From Laburnicola sp. R22_1 (taxonomy: Eukaryota; Ascomycota; Dothideomycetes; Pleosporales; Didymosphaeriaceae): a stretch of 64,000 bases of DNA. The position numbers and the translations under genes were made by a program. The notes under the pieces are model-generated. The model did not search any database. It saw only the letters and a program-made list of their open reading frames with translations, and had not been told where the DNA came from. Where the stretch lies: NCBI GenBank assembly GCA_014281115.1, contig JACONQ010000008.1:1054001-1118000 (forward strand). Direction: 5' to 3'. How positions within the stretch are numbered: the first letter of the stretch is position 1; each line of letters starts with the position of its first letter. Positions 48,107 through 58,954 of this stretch are shown here, piece after piece.

Positions 48107-48471
48107 ATTAATGAGCGTTGTGGAGAGATATCGCGTGTTTTGTGCAGGTGTCGCGTTTTGGCGGGGTGGGCGGCAACCCTATGTGGGCGGCGACTATATG
48201 CGCTAGCTTAGCTCCTTTAAGTCGCTACTACCTTCGGGCCGCAAGCAGTTGTTAAGTCACGTGCTTACACATAGCTGTTTCTTATGGGTTTTTTTTTGCG
48301 ACTAAGAGGTTTCTAATAAAAAGATTATAATAATAGCAGCTATCCGTCCTACTATTCTAGACACAGAAAAGCGTTTCAAGATATTAACAAAAAGAGGTGT
48401 AGCTAAGTATAGTATTAACTTTAAGGGTGCTATACTAGTAGTATATAGACTAGATTTTATACGTAACTTAA

Positions 48472-49516
48472 TTTTTGTGATCCCCTTCATCAGGAAAAAT
48501 TTTGTGCGCGCATGAGCACCTAGGGCACCTGAGCGGCCCTGTGCAAGGCTGCGCACGCCTGCGCACCAAATGCGCTCAGAGCGCACCAGCGATACTACTT
48601 TTTTCTTAGTGTGCGCATGCGCACCTATGCCGCCAGTGCACCTAGAGCAGCTAGGGCAGCTAGGGTACCCTAGGTGCCTATGCTACCTATAAAATGCTGA
48701 TTAATAAGCAAATAAAGCTCTTTAATTGGCTAAAATTTAAAAAAAGGTTAGTAAGCTACTTAGTAAGCTTTTAAAAAAAGATTTTTTAAAGTATAAAGTT
48801 AAAGTCTCTTACAGGATAGTAGTTGCTAGTTAATATAATAGTACTAATTACTAGCGTATTATATAGAACTTCTACCTAATCCTAAATTCTAGGTTTTGTA
48901 GGTTTAAAAATAGAAAAAATATAGTTTTATAATTATTTAAAAGAATTAGATTAGGCGAAAATTAGTGGCTTGGCAAAGAACACTATTTTAAAAGTATAAA
49001 CTTTAATAACTTTTTAACTACTATACTTTTATTAAAACTTTTTAAAAATTTAAATAATATATTATTAGTACTATATTTTTATATATAAATATTACGTAAT
49101 ATATATAATAACTAGTAAAATAAAAAGTTTTTATTAATTACTAACTAATTATGTAATAAAAATAGTATTTTTAAATTAAATAATTAAAGATTAGTATTTT
49201 CTCTATAAATCTATAAAACAATTAAAATTATAGCTTTACTAGTAAAAAAGTTATAAAGCTTTAAAAGAATTACTTATTTAAACTATTTGTGCACATCTGC
49301 GCAAGTCTGCGCATATTTGCGCATCTCTAAGCATTTTTATGCTAGTAAATTGCTTGTGCAATGTGCAAGTATGCGCACGGTTAAGCAGCCTCTCTAGAAA
49401 AACTTTCCTGAAGTTTTTACGCTCTTTTTGATTACTAAGCAGGGGCCTCTGCTTTTTTTGTCATCTTATTATGAAAGCCTTTGTCGTTCTACCCCTAGGT
49501 AGTTAATTAACAACAC
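48472..49516. mobile_element. Retroposon copy 2 carrying a nested AT-rich element
   Basis: 1,045-bp insert between perfect 13-bp direct repeats ATACGTAACTTAA (48459-48471 and 49517-49529). The outer 13 bp (TTTTTGTGATCCC) and inner-right 103 bp (from TTTTTACGCTC to the end) correspond to the retroposon family of copies 1 and 3. The middle, 48485-49413, is absent from those copies and is a separate insertion. Without it the retroposon is about 116 bp. Confidence 0.78.
48485..49413. mobile_element. Nested non-coding element with TGCGCA-rich ends
   Basis: About 929 bp, absent at the matching point of retroposon copies 1 and 3. Its ends are loosely inverted (CTTCATCAGGAAAAATTTT on the left; CTTCAGGAAAGTTTTT on the reverse of the right). 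Both subterminal zones are dense in GCGCA/TGCGC hexamers (48500-48660 and 49285-49380), and the centre is very AT-rich. There is no coding capacity. Clustered subterminal repeats suggest a non-autonomous DNA transposon; a target duplication is not clear. Confidence 0.5.
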
Positions 49517-49529
49517 ATACGTAACTTAA

Positions 49530-50591
49530 AAACTGCTTACAGCCCAAAGGTACCTGCGGTGAGCCTCCGCCTTCGGCAATTACCGTGGTATCAAGTTGGT
49601 GACACAAACGCAAACGGAACGCGCATCGCCTGTTCAGGTCCGACTGTACCTTTCCACCCACCGCAACCTCAATGACCATTTGACTCTCGACTCCGTCCAG
49701 ATAGTCAAACCATCTATGATTCTATGAAGCTCTGGTGAGGCCGTCTTTGTCGTGACATGGTTCTGCAGCGCAGCCGTGGAGCTGTCGTACTATATAGGTG
49801 GCGTGAGGTTCCAGCAATGCCGCGTTTTCCTGTTCCTATCCGCCACCACGCACCAGGCACGGATATGATGCCAGCGCCATGCAGAGGGCTTGACGAGGAT
49901 TGTTCTGTAGGCCATTTCGGGTATGGTGGCTTCTCCGTCTCCGGTCGTGTGTAATCCATTTTGTAGTCTTCCCAATACGGCCATGCGACAGCCGGATGCG
50001 GACATGCACTGCTGCACACAGTTTGCTCGCGCAACGCGCATTGCAAGGCATATGCGCCCAAGCTTTCCTCGGTTCGATGCGTCATTCAATCATCGACTGT
50101 CAATCGTTGTGCAACCATCGGGGTCAACGAGACATTGGACCACCGACGATGCGCAATCGTTGTGCACCATGATCCAGTACGTCGACAAAGCAGTTATAAC
50201 TAATCGATTAAGGGGTTATACGTTCGATGCTGTTAAGGAGAATTCTTCGAAATACATAATATATCGTGAAACAAGCTGGAAATTGATATCGATGTTGGGA
50301 GAGCCTTCGAGAGACATGTAATGGTCAACGATAGATAGGAAACACCACGCCGTATCCCCGTAAAGCCGTACAGCCTTCCTGATTCCCTAAGCTGCAACCC
50401 CAGCTCCCAACATTGCCCTCATCATATACCTGCGTCACGTTCCTACATATGCAGACCTTTGCGTGCCATGTACCAGAGTTTTTGCAGAGTCGCAGCTTTG
50501 ATTAATTCGCCATTAGTAGGGGGTATCCATATCCGAGATGCGCCGCCGGTGCTGTCTGCTTCAAATCAAAACAGAAGCGGGTGTATTATAT
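49530..50591. other. Intergenic, no gene seen
   Basis: 3' flank of the MCM1-type gene. Composition returns to normal after the AT-rich repeat block. Frames here are short and overlapping. Confidence 0.5.
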
Positions 50592-51448
50592 TTAGCTTAG
50601 CTTTTGGTCCTGCGGGTAGTGCTGTGCAGGGTGACGGGCCATGCCGCCTTGCGGCATTCCCGGGTATTGAGTTGAAGGTTGCTGCTGCTGCAGGTACTGC
50701 TGGTAGTGTAGGGCGGCCTCGGGAGTCATGTACGCCTGCGGCGGCATACTCTGCTGGGGCTGCATCCCGCGCGGCTGGGCCGGGACCTGGGGGTGGTTGT
50801 CTTCGGGCGAGTCCACTTGGTTGTCATCGGCGCCATTGGCATTGTCCGTCGCGGGCTCGGGCGCGTTCAAACAGGCCTGCGACGTGTTAGCAGTAGGCCC
50901 ATTAGCATTCCACGGCCAAATACGCACCTGGATGAGGTTCTTGCCCTCGGGTTTCGTGACGAGCGGCTGCAGCTTGGGCGTTGTGAAGGTGTAGACAAGG
51001 CCCGTCTCGGACACGACGAGCAACAGCACTTGGGTGCCGGTCAGGACCGACAATTCGTAGGCCTAGAGATGAGACGCGTTAGCGAGGAAACATTTGTGCG
51101 TGTGTTGTTTCTTATGCGACGCGGGTAAACGGGGTGCGCGCGCGTCAAAAGACGGGGATGCAGCGCTGGGCGCAAGGTGCGCAGACGTCGACGCACCTTC
51201 TTCATGATGCCGGCCTTGCGCTTGGAGAAGGTGATGTGCCGACGCGACTTGTCCTGGATGAACTTGATCTCAATCTTCCTGCGCTCGCGGCCGGGCTTGT
51301 CGTCGTCATCGTCGTCGTCGTCGGCGGCCGGGCGAGGGCGCTTGGTGCCGCGGTTTGCATCGCCTGCAGCGAGGGCGCCGTTGCCGGTGAGGTCGTCGTG
51401 GACCGAGGGCGACGCGTTCTGGTCGTGCTCTGTGATTTCTGAGGCCAT
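50592..51448 (-). CDS. mcm1: MADS-box transcription factor Mcm1 (SRF type)
   Basis: Nuclear SRF-class MADS-box regulator; in fungi Mcm1 acts with partner factors in cell-type, mating, cell-cycle and metabolic control. Exons 51197-51448, 50928-51062 and 50592-50876; introns of 134 and 51 bp, phase 0; 223 residues. The MADS domain spans about residues 55-113: RRKIEIKFIQDKSRRHITFS, KRKAGIMKKAYELSVLTGTQ, then VLLLVVSETGLVYTFTT. The first intron falls exactly between IMKK and AYEL, inside the domain. Before the domain is an acidic run of eight Asp. After it comes a Gln/Pro/Met-rich tail (LHYQQYLQQQQP) as in fungal Mcm1. The ATG at 51446-51448 is the only one for 840 bp upstream. Confidence 0.95.
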
Positions 51449-52289
51449 GGTGGTGGTCGCGGACGGTATTGGTTCCGCGTGGTTTTGGCTAACTGCTTTT
51501 GCGGGCGAAGTGCTTTTGTGGGGATTTCCTCTTTGGCAGAAGCCGGCGTGGAGTGGTCGTTACAGGCGCTGTGAGGAGGGGTTAGGCCAAAAAGAATCGG
51601 GGCGGATGAAAGAGGAAAAGCAGGCGCGCTTGGAATGAAAAGATCAGTGGTTCGGGGGCTGCGCTGACTGAACCCTTTGTGGTGTGGGCGGGCGGGCAAA
51701 GAATGCAAGGAAAGGCAGGCGGGAGGGTGCTGCGGTCGCACGGCGGCCCTTGGCCAGCTACGGCCAGCTGATGATAGGGCGGCGGGGAGGCTTGGATACG
51801 GACCTGTGGTGCAGGCCTTGGGCGGGCCTTGGGGGCGGGCTTGGGCTGCTTGAATTGGGCGAGGAGCTGGGGCGCCGTTGCACTGTTGCAGCGGAGAGAT
51901 GGGCCGGATGCGTTTAAAGGGCACCCGCCGTGAAGGGCACGATGGGCGTGGAGAGGGCCTTGGGAGGCGGGCGGCAGTGCCTGTGTCTCAGAGAGGGAAA
52001 GCGACGGAGAGATTGGGGAAAGTGAAACGGGCGGCACGCACGTATATTTACGAGTGGGGACGGGACACGGTTGGCTGCGCTTGGGGGGAGGTGACAGGGT
52101 GAGTTCGCGGCCCTGTCGTCCTGAATCGCTGATCGGGCGGCAGCAGCAGGCCACTCGCCGCGGGCGCTCACGTGGTGCACGCCGCCCCGGGCCCGCCAGC
52201 ACTCGACGGCCGCCCTGCACCAGCCTTGCTGCTTGCTTCTGCCCTGGGGACGCGGCCGTCTGCGCGCGCGCCGTGTGCTCTGGCGCTGC
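51449..52289 (-). promoter_or_regulatory. Long ATG-free leader upstream of mcm1
   Basis: On the minus strand no ATG occurs in any frame for 840 bp above the mcm1 start; the next is at about 52290. Roughly nine would be expected. The stretch is GC-rich and pyrimidine-rich on the coding strand. I infer a transcribed leader kept free of upstream start codons. Confidence 0.55.
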
Positions 52290-53204
52290 CCATTCATTCA
52301 CTTTGGGGTGTTTACATAGCATACAGGGCGGGCGGCTGAAAGAGGCAACTGTCAGGCCTCGTCTAGGCAGGCCCTGCCTAGCGGTGATGAGCGGCAAATC
52401 AGGGGCGCGCCGGCCCACTTTTGGCGCCGCTGTAGTCGGTAGTCCCGGGCGTCGCTTCCTAGCGCGCAGGCTAGCGTAGGTAGCAGCTGCTGACCTCAGC
52501 CGCTCTGCGCGCGCCGTGCCAGACGGCCACCAGTGACCACTCCTCGACCCTCGAAGCGGCCCCGACGGCGCCCAGCCACGCATGCAGCCGGTGCAGCTGC
52601 CCGTGCGTGCCAGTCTGGCAGTGAGTGACACTGTGTGTACCGCCTTCCGTCTCGGGGCTGGCTTCGGTCGAGAGAGGCAGGCGCCACCAACCTCACCGCA
52701 ACACACTGTGCATGCTCCACGCCCCACGCGTCGCAATCGTCGCTCGTGAGCATCGTCTCATTCACCACCAGAGCACCATTCATTCCGTGCTTCGCGGACA
52801 GTCGCATCGTGGCATCGCCGTCAGTCGGCCGAGCCACAGCCGCGTCGGCGGCCTTGATTCGCCTGCCTGCCGGCTGCTACGCCGATGAAACCACTCACGC
52901 CGCGCCCCCGCTCACTTGCGACGCGCCCGCGAGAGCCTCTCAATGCTAGCTAGATACTAACCCCCCATGCTCTCGCTCTCTCGCCCAGCCGCCGTTTTCA
53001 CCTTCACTTCGTTTCTTTATAAATTCCATCTAATAATCATTTACCCATCGTCGTCGCGAGCTCGCCGGACGGCTCTGCAATCGACTTCCGTTCTTTCATC
53101 CTCGTAGCCACCAGACGCAGCGGGTCTGCCGCCAGCGCCTCACAGCGCGCCCGCCCTTTTCTAGATCGATTGCGACCGTGTCGTAGGACGGAAACACCGC
53201 CACC
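52290..53204. other. Divergent upstream region, mcm1 and tetraspanin
   Basis: Non-coding space between two start regions pointing apart. It should contain the mcm1 core promoter and the tetraspanin promoter. A CT-rich stretch lies just before 53205. No further site recognised. Confidence 0.5.
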
Positions 53205-54175
53205 ATGCCGACCAAACTCATGATGATATTTGTGGCGTTGGACTTCCTCTTCGCTGGATGCGGAGGCTTGTTGCTGGGCTTCTCGTTGATGTCCGAGCAG
53301 CGCCTGCGAGAGGTGCCCACTCTGGCCAACGTGGCGGAAAATGTGCTGCTCGACCAGTGTCCGTTGACAGGTACGATTAACGTCCGCTGTGCTGGGTTGG
53401 ACAACTGAACTTGATGTGGCTGTTCTATTGAGCATTGCAGCCTGGATCCGTCTTGATCAGCTATTCGATCCAGTGGCACAGGCGCAAGAACATCAACCAA
53501 GGAATTAACTGACAATTTCGCAGCCGGTGTGGTAAACTCAGTCTTCATATTCGTCACGTTTCTGCTATCTCTACCCGCGCTCTTTCTCCCAACGAACCGA
53601 GGCTGGCTCCGCACGCAAGGCTGGCTTGTCGTTGTCTGCGCTACTTTCACGCTCAGTCTTGGTCTCGCAGTCTGGGTAGACACGCTACAAACCCGTGCTC
53701 ACCTCGCTGAGATCTGGGAGCGCGAAGCCCCTCTCATCCAAAGTCTATTGCAAATGAAGGTGTGTATAGTCCTCATCTTCTGGATGCTAAGCAGCTGGGA
53801 ACTCGGGAGCCGCAGCACGGACTGTGCCGCATTCGCATCCTTACTCCAGTGGACGGGCCCAGGGCGGATGCTATCCCAAAGACGGTGCTGACATGTACCT
53901 AGTTTGATTGCTGCGGATACTTTAACTCGACTGCACCTCCGTTTATCCAAGATAGTACCTGCCTTAACCCGCTCGTTGCTGCGCAAAAGGGCGGATGTAT
54001 CGCACCCTTCTCCGCCTTCTCTAACAAATACCTCGACCTGATCTTCACAGCCGCCTTCGGTATCGTCGGTGTAGACGCCATTCTCGTCTTGTGCGTCGCC
54101 ATGGTCCTCCAGTACAGGCAAGAGCAGGAAAGGTACAGGCACATTGACCAGAAAAACGGCACGGAAGGATTCTAA
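53205..54175 (+). CDS. pls1: Tetraspanin, Pls1-like
   Basis: 224-residue four-helix membrane protein. Exons 53205-53370, 53524-53759 and 53903-54175; introns of 153 and 143 bp. Helix 1 is LMMIFVALDFLFAGCGGLLLG; helices 2 and 3 lie in NSVFIFVTFLLSLPALF and GWLVVVCATFTLSLGLAV. The large extracellular loop has the defining CCG motif (FDCCGYFNST) and further cysteines (DSTCLN, GGCIAPF). Helix 4 is followed by a short tail RQEQERYRHIDQKNG. Length and tail match fungal Pls1, a tetraspanin needed for appressorium-mediated penetration in several plant pathogens; Tsp2/Tsp3 types differ in length. The start sits in CACCATGC, a favourable context. The second intron places the CCG motif at the start of exon 3. 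Confidence 0.85.
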
Positions 54176-54440
54176 GAGTCGACTGAGGGCGAGAGGGGGG
54201 TAGTGCAGGCTTGAGCGATGTGAAAAATTTGGTTTTGGAAGAGATGCATGGACAGCTGTTAATATATGTTGACCTATCCGAGCGTCTCTATCTTTCCCAA
54301 TCATGTCCCAAGCCTACTGTGTGCGTGTGGTGGTAATGGCAACGATGAACGTCGTATATCCAGCTGGCGCTGATGGACTGTATATTCTTCTTTTGTATCT
54401 GAGTTTCTGCATTAGCGTTCTTCTTATAGACTACATGACT

Positions 54441-54575
54441 CGTTTTTTTGTGATCACCTTTCTACGCTCTTTTTGTTTACTAAGCAGGGGGCTCTGCTTT
54501 TTTTTTGGTCATGTTATTTGAGATGAAAGCCTTTGTCGTTCTACCCCTAGGTAGTTAAATTTAACGCCACACACC
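54441..54575 (-). mobile_element. Retroposon family copy 3 (intact, 12-bp duplication)
   Basis: 135-bp insert between perfect direct repeats GACTACATGACT (54429-54440 and 54576-54587). On the minus strand it starts GGTGTGTGGCG and ends GGTGATCAC followed by seven A residues and CG, so it looks like a short retroposed RNA with a 3' A-tract. It holds a GC-rich inverted repeat (AAGCAG/CTGCTT around GGGGGCT) next to a nine-T run on the plus strand. It has no coding capacity. It is the best preserved of three copies here. Confidence 0.82.
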
Positions 54576-54587
54576 GACTACATGACT

Positions 54588-56275
54588 ACTACCCTATGTA
54601 ACAAAGTGTATCCATGTATGTTCAACATCGACAACCCAAAGAAAACATTCATATGTAGAAAGAAAGCCTTCGCGCTACCCATTCGGCACCCGCGGGTCCC
54701 TTTCGCTTTCCAGCCCGCAAGTCCCAATCCTACCCCCATTGGCTTCCTCGTTGACAATCAACCGGATACCGGTATCTAGGCTAGACCGACCGGACCTGCA
54801 CACCACGACTCGTGGCTATACATATGTAGATACTAGACACCTCTTATCTCCCCACGTTTCCCTCGTGGCCTCGCCTACAATAGGTGCATGTACGGACGTG
54901 AAAAGGCGACATATTTGCACATGCACATGCACACACAACCCTGCACGCGCACGCACGCTTGCAAGACTCCGGGCCCGGTTGCGATTTCGGATGCCGGACG
55001 GACTTGTGTACCGACCGTACCGTGCCTGGGGTACCGGGCGACGGGTGAGAGGTCAGCTGATGGGGCTGGGTTCTGCCACGGGCTGGGGTCGGGGTTTGTT
55101 TGGTCTGGACCCTGATGAGACTGATGATGAGGCTCTGAGGTGGGGAGGAATGTCGGGAGATCGGGTAAAAGGTGAGGCATGCTTGGCGTCAAAACATGGG
55201 CGTCTTGTTTTGTCGCGCCCGCTGGTCGCGCAGTGGAATCGAGGAATTCATGCCTCTCCTCCGTTGCGCGCTCAGGTAGTGCGGTCCGTCGAGGCTACTG
55301 TACGGCGTACGCACTATCTAATCTGCCGCCGCGAAGCTACCGGCTATCTACCCACCTACGCAACCCCTTAATATCGCCGTTAGCCGTAGCCTCCTAGGCG
55401 CGCTCAGCGGTGGGTACTGTGCATTATTACCGCTTGGGGGGCAGTTTGAGAAGGGGGATACATACTGTGCGGGATGGGCCGTTGCAACGTCGTCTAGCCT
55501 GGTTACAGAATTGCCGAATGGGCGATTTTGTTTGTGCCTGGCTCGGTCTGTGGTGTGTTTCGCGTCATGTTTGGCGCGCGTCGCCGGCATCGGATGATAT
55601 TTGTAGCTGGATGTTTTTTCTGGCTTGCTGTCTTCGATGGACGCATAGGAAGGATACTGTGGGATAATTGCAAGGTAATATGTAGAATATTTGCTTTGTC
55701 TCATCTTGAAATGGAGGAAGGAAGCCAGCATGGTGAATTTGCCTTCGACGGGCTTGCAAGGTGCAAAGCTCTTGTGTCGGGAATCATCAATTGATGTCTG
55801 AACAAACCGGTCAATGCCAGCAGCAAAAGACAACGAAGTGAACACGCAACTGATCACCAGAACGACTGTAATGCCTCGCTGACTCCGGATGCAGCCTATA
55901 TGGATTCTACGAGCATCCCAGATGTTCGTGCACCTAACCAACATACCGATCTTGTAATCCATTCCATGAAGCTAAGATATTAATACTGGTGTAACCGCTT
56001 TATGCTGGGATCTATTGATATTTCGCCTTTGATTCCGTGCTAGGTGCGTGAAACATCCGTCCCACAGTGATGCACGAATAAACCGACTGCGCTACGAACA
56101 CGCCCTCAAAACAGTTTGCATGTATCCTACTCAGCCTTGACAAGTACATTCTCGATACATTCTCCCCAGAACCAGATACCGCCTCCATGGTTACCAATTG
56201 ATACAATAAAGACAAGCTCAAAAACTTGAACGCAGTTGTCCAGGAAAGCAGTGCTCAAGCCGCTGTAGCCGCCTC
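54588..56275. other. Intergenic, no gene seen
   Basis: Between the retroposon and the stop codon of the Nse6-like gene. Plus frames at 54739-55371 and minus at 55348-55962 are open but featureless, and the latter crosses varied composition. Nothing supported. Confidence 0.45.
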
Positions 56276-58635
56276 CTAGTCGTCACCACTGACCCCATTG
56301 ACTTCTTCCTCTAATATCGGCGTCTGAGCGCCACTCGAAGCTCTGGTCGGGTCCAGGAATTTCTTGAATATGGCCTTGTTCCAATCGTCCTCCTCATCAT
56401 ACCTAGAGAAGATATCCTTGCGCTTCTTGCCTCCAATCCGGACTGCATGTTCCAGGCGTGTACGTAATCTATCGCAAGCGTCGTTTGCGTCTAGCCGAGC
56501 CAGATCCGTCAATGCGCCTGAAACATTGATAGAATTGCCTATGAATCTAATCTGCTGAGCAAGCGCATCCACGTGTCTGTTGAATGCCTTTTCCTCCGAG
56601 GATGAAGGTCCTGGAGCCACGATCGCTGACACTTCGTCCTGGGATGCTGGCGGGCTGGTGAGTGGTTGATAAGGTACCGAAAGAGGCCCTGGCCCGATAG
56701 CGATATCGAGCAGAGTAAACCGGGCAGCTAGAGACACGTAATCTGACTTGTTCGTAATTTGAAAATTGGGGGAAGATTCAAGATGGCCGTAAATCAACTC
56801 TAGTACTTTGGGACTGCTGAGAGGATCATCGAGCTTGGTCGGATATAGGATTAAGGAGAGTGCTAGGTGCCGTTGGAAATAGGCTGTGAGCGGGGACTTG
56901 GCTGGTAGTGCGCGGACAAGATTACGTTGCAGGATGGGATGCTTGACACGCCGAAGCAACGGGGAAAGGACATTGTCCAGCTACGCGCAGGTCAGATACA
57001 GCATCATAAGTATGAGGACTTGCTTACAACAGAGACCAACTCGTTGTTGCTGGATATGATAGACATGAGTTCTTCTATGGCGTCTTGTACAGCTTGTAGC
57101 ACAACGATGTCCGAGTGCACACCATCGTCCATACACAGATGGAAGAGAACGTAAAGTGCGTGGCTTTTGGCTTCGTTACGTAATCTATAGTGTAGGTGTT
57201 AGTTTCAGTTGACTCGTGGGCTGCAATAACGTACTGTGGGGCTGCCGTCTGCAGGAGTTTGCAAACCCAAACCAATGAACCGGGGAGAGGACGCCTGTTT
57301 GCTGCATTACGTTAGCAACGAGGCGGATCATGAGACTCTTTATGAACTGTAGTATACCTGCATGGAACTCGTAAGAAGGAACAGTCTCCTGCGACGGGTT
57401 CAAACACAGCATGTCTGCGCCGAGGTTTCCGAAAATAGCATCGATCTTATGTTCGTGGAGAAGGGATTTCAAGTGATGAGGAGAGGCCTGAAAGGCGTCA
57501 GCGCTGCTTCATTTGTCAAACAGGACGCAAACTTACCGCGAGTAGCTGGATGTACTTCGAACTGAGTGCTTTACTTCGACCGGCGCATACTGTTGACTTA
57601 GCTTCTGAGGATATAGTATAATGGAGGATGTATACCTTCATCAATCATCCACGAAGCGAGCTCTTCTGGAAGCTGCTGGACACGGAAGACCTGTCGCGCA
57701 AAGCCACTGAGGAAGGCCTGGTCTCTTAGATCTTGACCTTGGACGCTGTCAGCGAACCGCCGCTATCCCAGAACGCATGTCTCGAGACGAACCTTCGAAA
57801 TGTGATGCCCACTGGAGCTTTGACAGGCTGTTCATCGGGAAAGGTGGACACTTCGGTGTATGGCTATCCGAGTTTTGATCAAAAAAATGAAACACGCAGT
57901 CTGCCCGAAGAGCATTCGTTCTTTGCATGGCTTGATACAGCCTCTTCGCCTTGTCAGGATCGTCTTCATCGTGTACCGTACTTGCCAGCATCTCCTCGGT
58001 GATAGTTGGGTTGTTCTCGGAAGTTTCCTCCACCAAGGGCTTGTCCAGATCGGCCTTTACTTTGGTGATCTGCCGCTCAATCTCAGCGTTCCGCTGCGCC
58101 GTTTGCACCAACATCTTGAACGATTTTCCATTGTCTCGCCTCTTGGGCGGTTGGCGCAAGCCTTTGTCATCTGCCTTTTCCCATGGTCGTAGTCCGACTA
58201 CGCCCGTAGTCGCCGTGGGCTTGATCGGAGGCTTTTGAATTATAGATGACGACAGACTGTCTGAATCTGAGTCTGAATCTGAGTCTATGTCTCCATCCGA
58301 GTCCAGCACGACGACCGCGCCGTTTGAGACAGCTCGTTTGGTGGTGTTTGCAGAGTTCCTCGATGAGCGTAGGGCGGGAGCCGGTGGGGACGGAGACGTT
58401 AACACTTGGGAGGGGCTATGGTCTGGCCCTCCCGTACCACGAAACGAGGGTTCTTCGTGGATTGAATCTGGCCGTGGTTCTGGCGCTTGTCGTCAGTCAG
58501 TACATTGGTAAGGTTAGGGATGCGACGGAACGGACTGATGCGGGGGTGCGTACCTGGCTGCGAATGCGCGACGTTCAGACTCGGCTTTGAACTGTTCTGG
58601 AAGAACTTCCGAATGTCAGCATTTTGCTTTGACAT
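56276..58635 (-). CDS. PIP-box-like protein, tentatively Nse6/SLF2-like (CANIN)
   Basis: Eight exons: 58554-58635, 57793-58479, 57636-57737, 57537-57589, 57358-57487, 57235-57301, 57028-57184, 56276-56980. Introns are 46-74 bp, most with clear branch sites; the exons sum to 1,983 nt, 660 residues, with phases agreeing throughout. The N-terminus MSKQNADIRKFFQ fits a PCNA-interacting PIP box (QxxIxxFF). A low-complexity part with an Asp-Ser repeat follows, then a helical domain from about residue 170 (KRLYQAMQRTNALRADCVFH, DQAFLSGFARQVFRVQQLPE, ELASWMIDEVCAGRSKALS). This pattern recalls the CANIN domain of fungal Nse6 and human SLF2, which load the Smc5-Smc6 complex; I assign it from memory, so the function is tentative. 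The C-terminus is acidic. Expected location is the nucleus. Confidence 0.8.
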
Positions 58636-58954
58636 GATTGACGCGGGTGATGGAAGCGACGTAAGGATATCTCGCTGTCGTTGGCGATGGCTTGGCGGAG
58701 CATCCCGTACATTCAAGCGCGGGGGAACGAATCGGTTGTGGAGACGCGTTCCCAGGTGACACGTCACTCACGTGAAATGGCTTGGCCCAAGCAACCGTGG
58801 CCTTGGACGCGTTTGCATCTCTCGTCTGCACATGGAAGGCATTCTTGGAGGTGCTGCAAGCGTCTACATAGCATTTTCCGCTGAGTAGTAGTCTAGGAAA
58901 CTACGTCCACTACTAGGTAGTGACTTTTATAATCCATCATTTTGGATGTACCTT

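Larger units (their letters stand above)
46410..48208 (-). mobile_element. pogo-like transposon with long inverted repeats, TA duplication
   Basis: 1,799-bp element bounded by inverted repeats of about 84 bp: 72 identical bases from each end (starting AGCTAGCGCATATAGTCGCC), one mismatch, then 11 more. TA flanks both sides (46408-46409, 48209-48210). The repeats contain two spaced GCCGCCCAC motifs. The interior encodes a heavily mutated pogo-type transposase on the minus strand and an internal 46-bp direct repeat. Confidence 0.92.

Noticed and set aside
51202..52736. Long minus-strand ORFs of 240 and 384 codons above mcm1
   Set aside because: They lack ATG starts in the relevant stretch, have random Pro/Arg-rich composition, and overlap the mcm1 first exon in another frame; treated as leader and upstream DNA.
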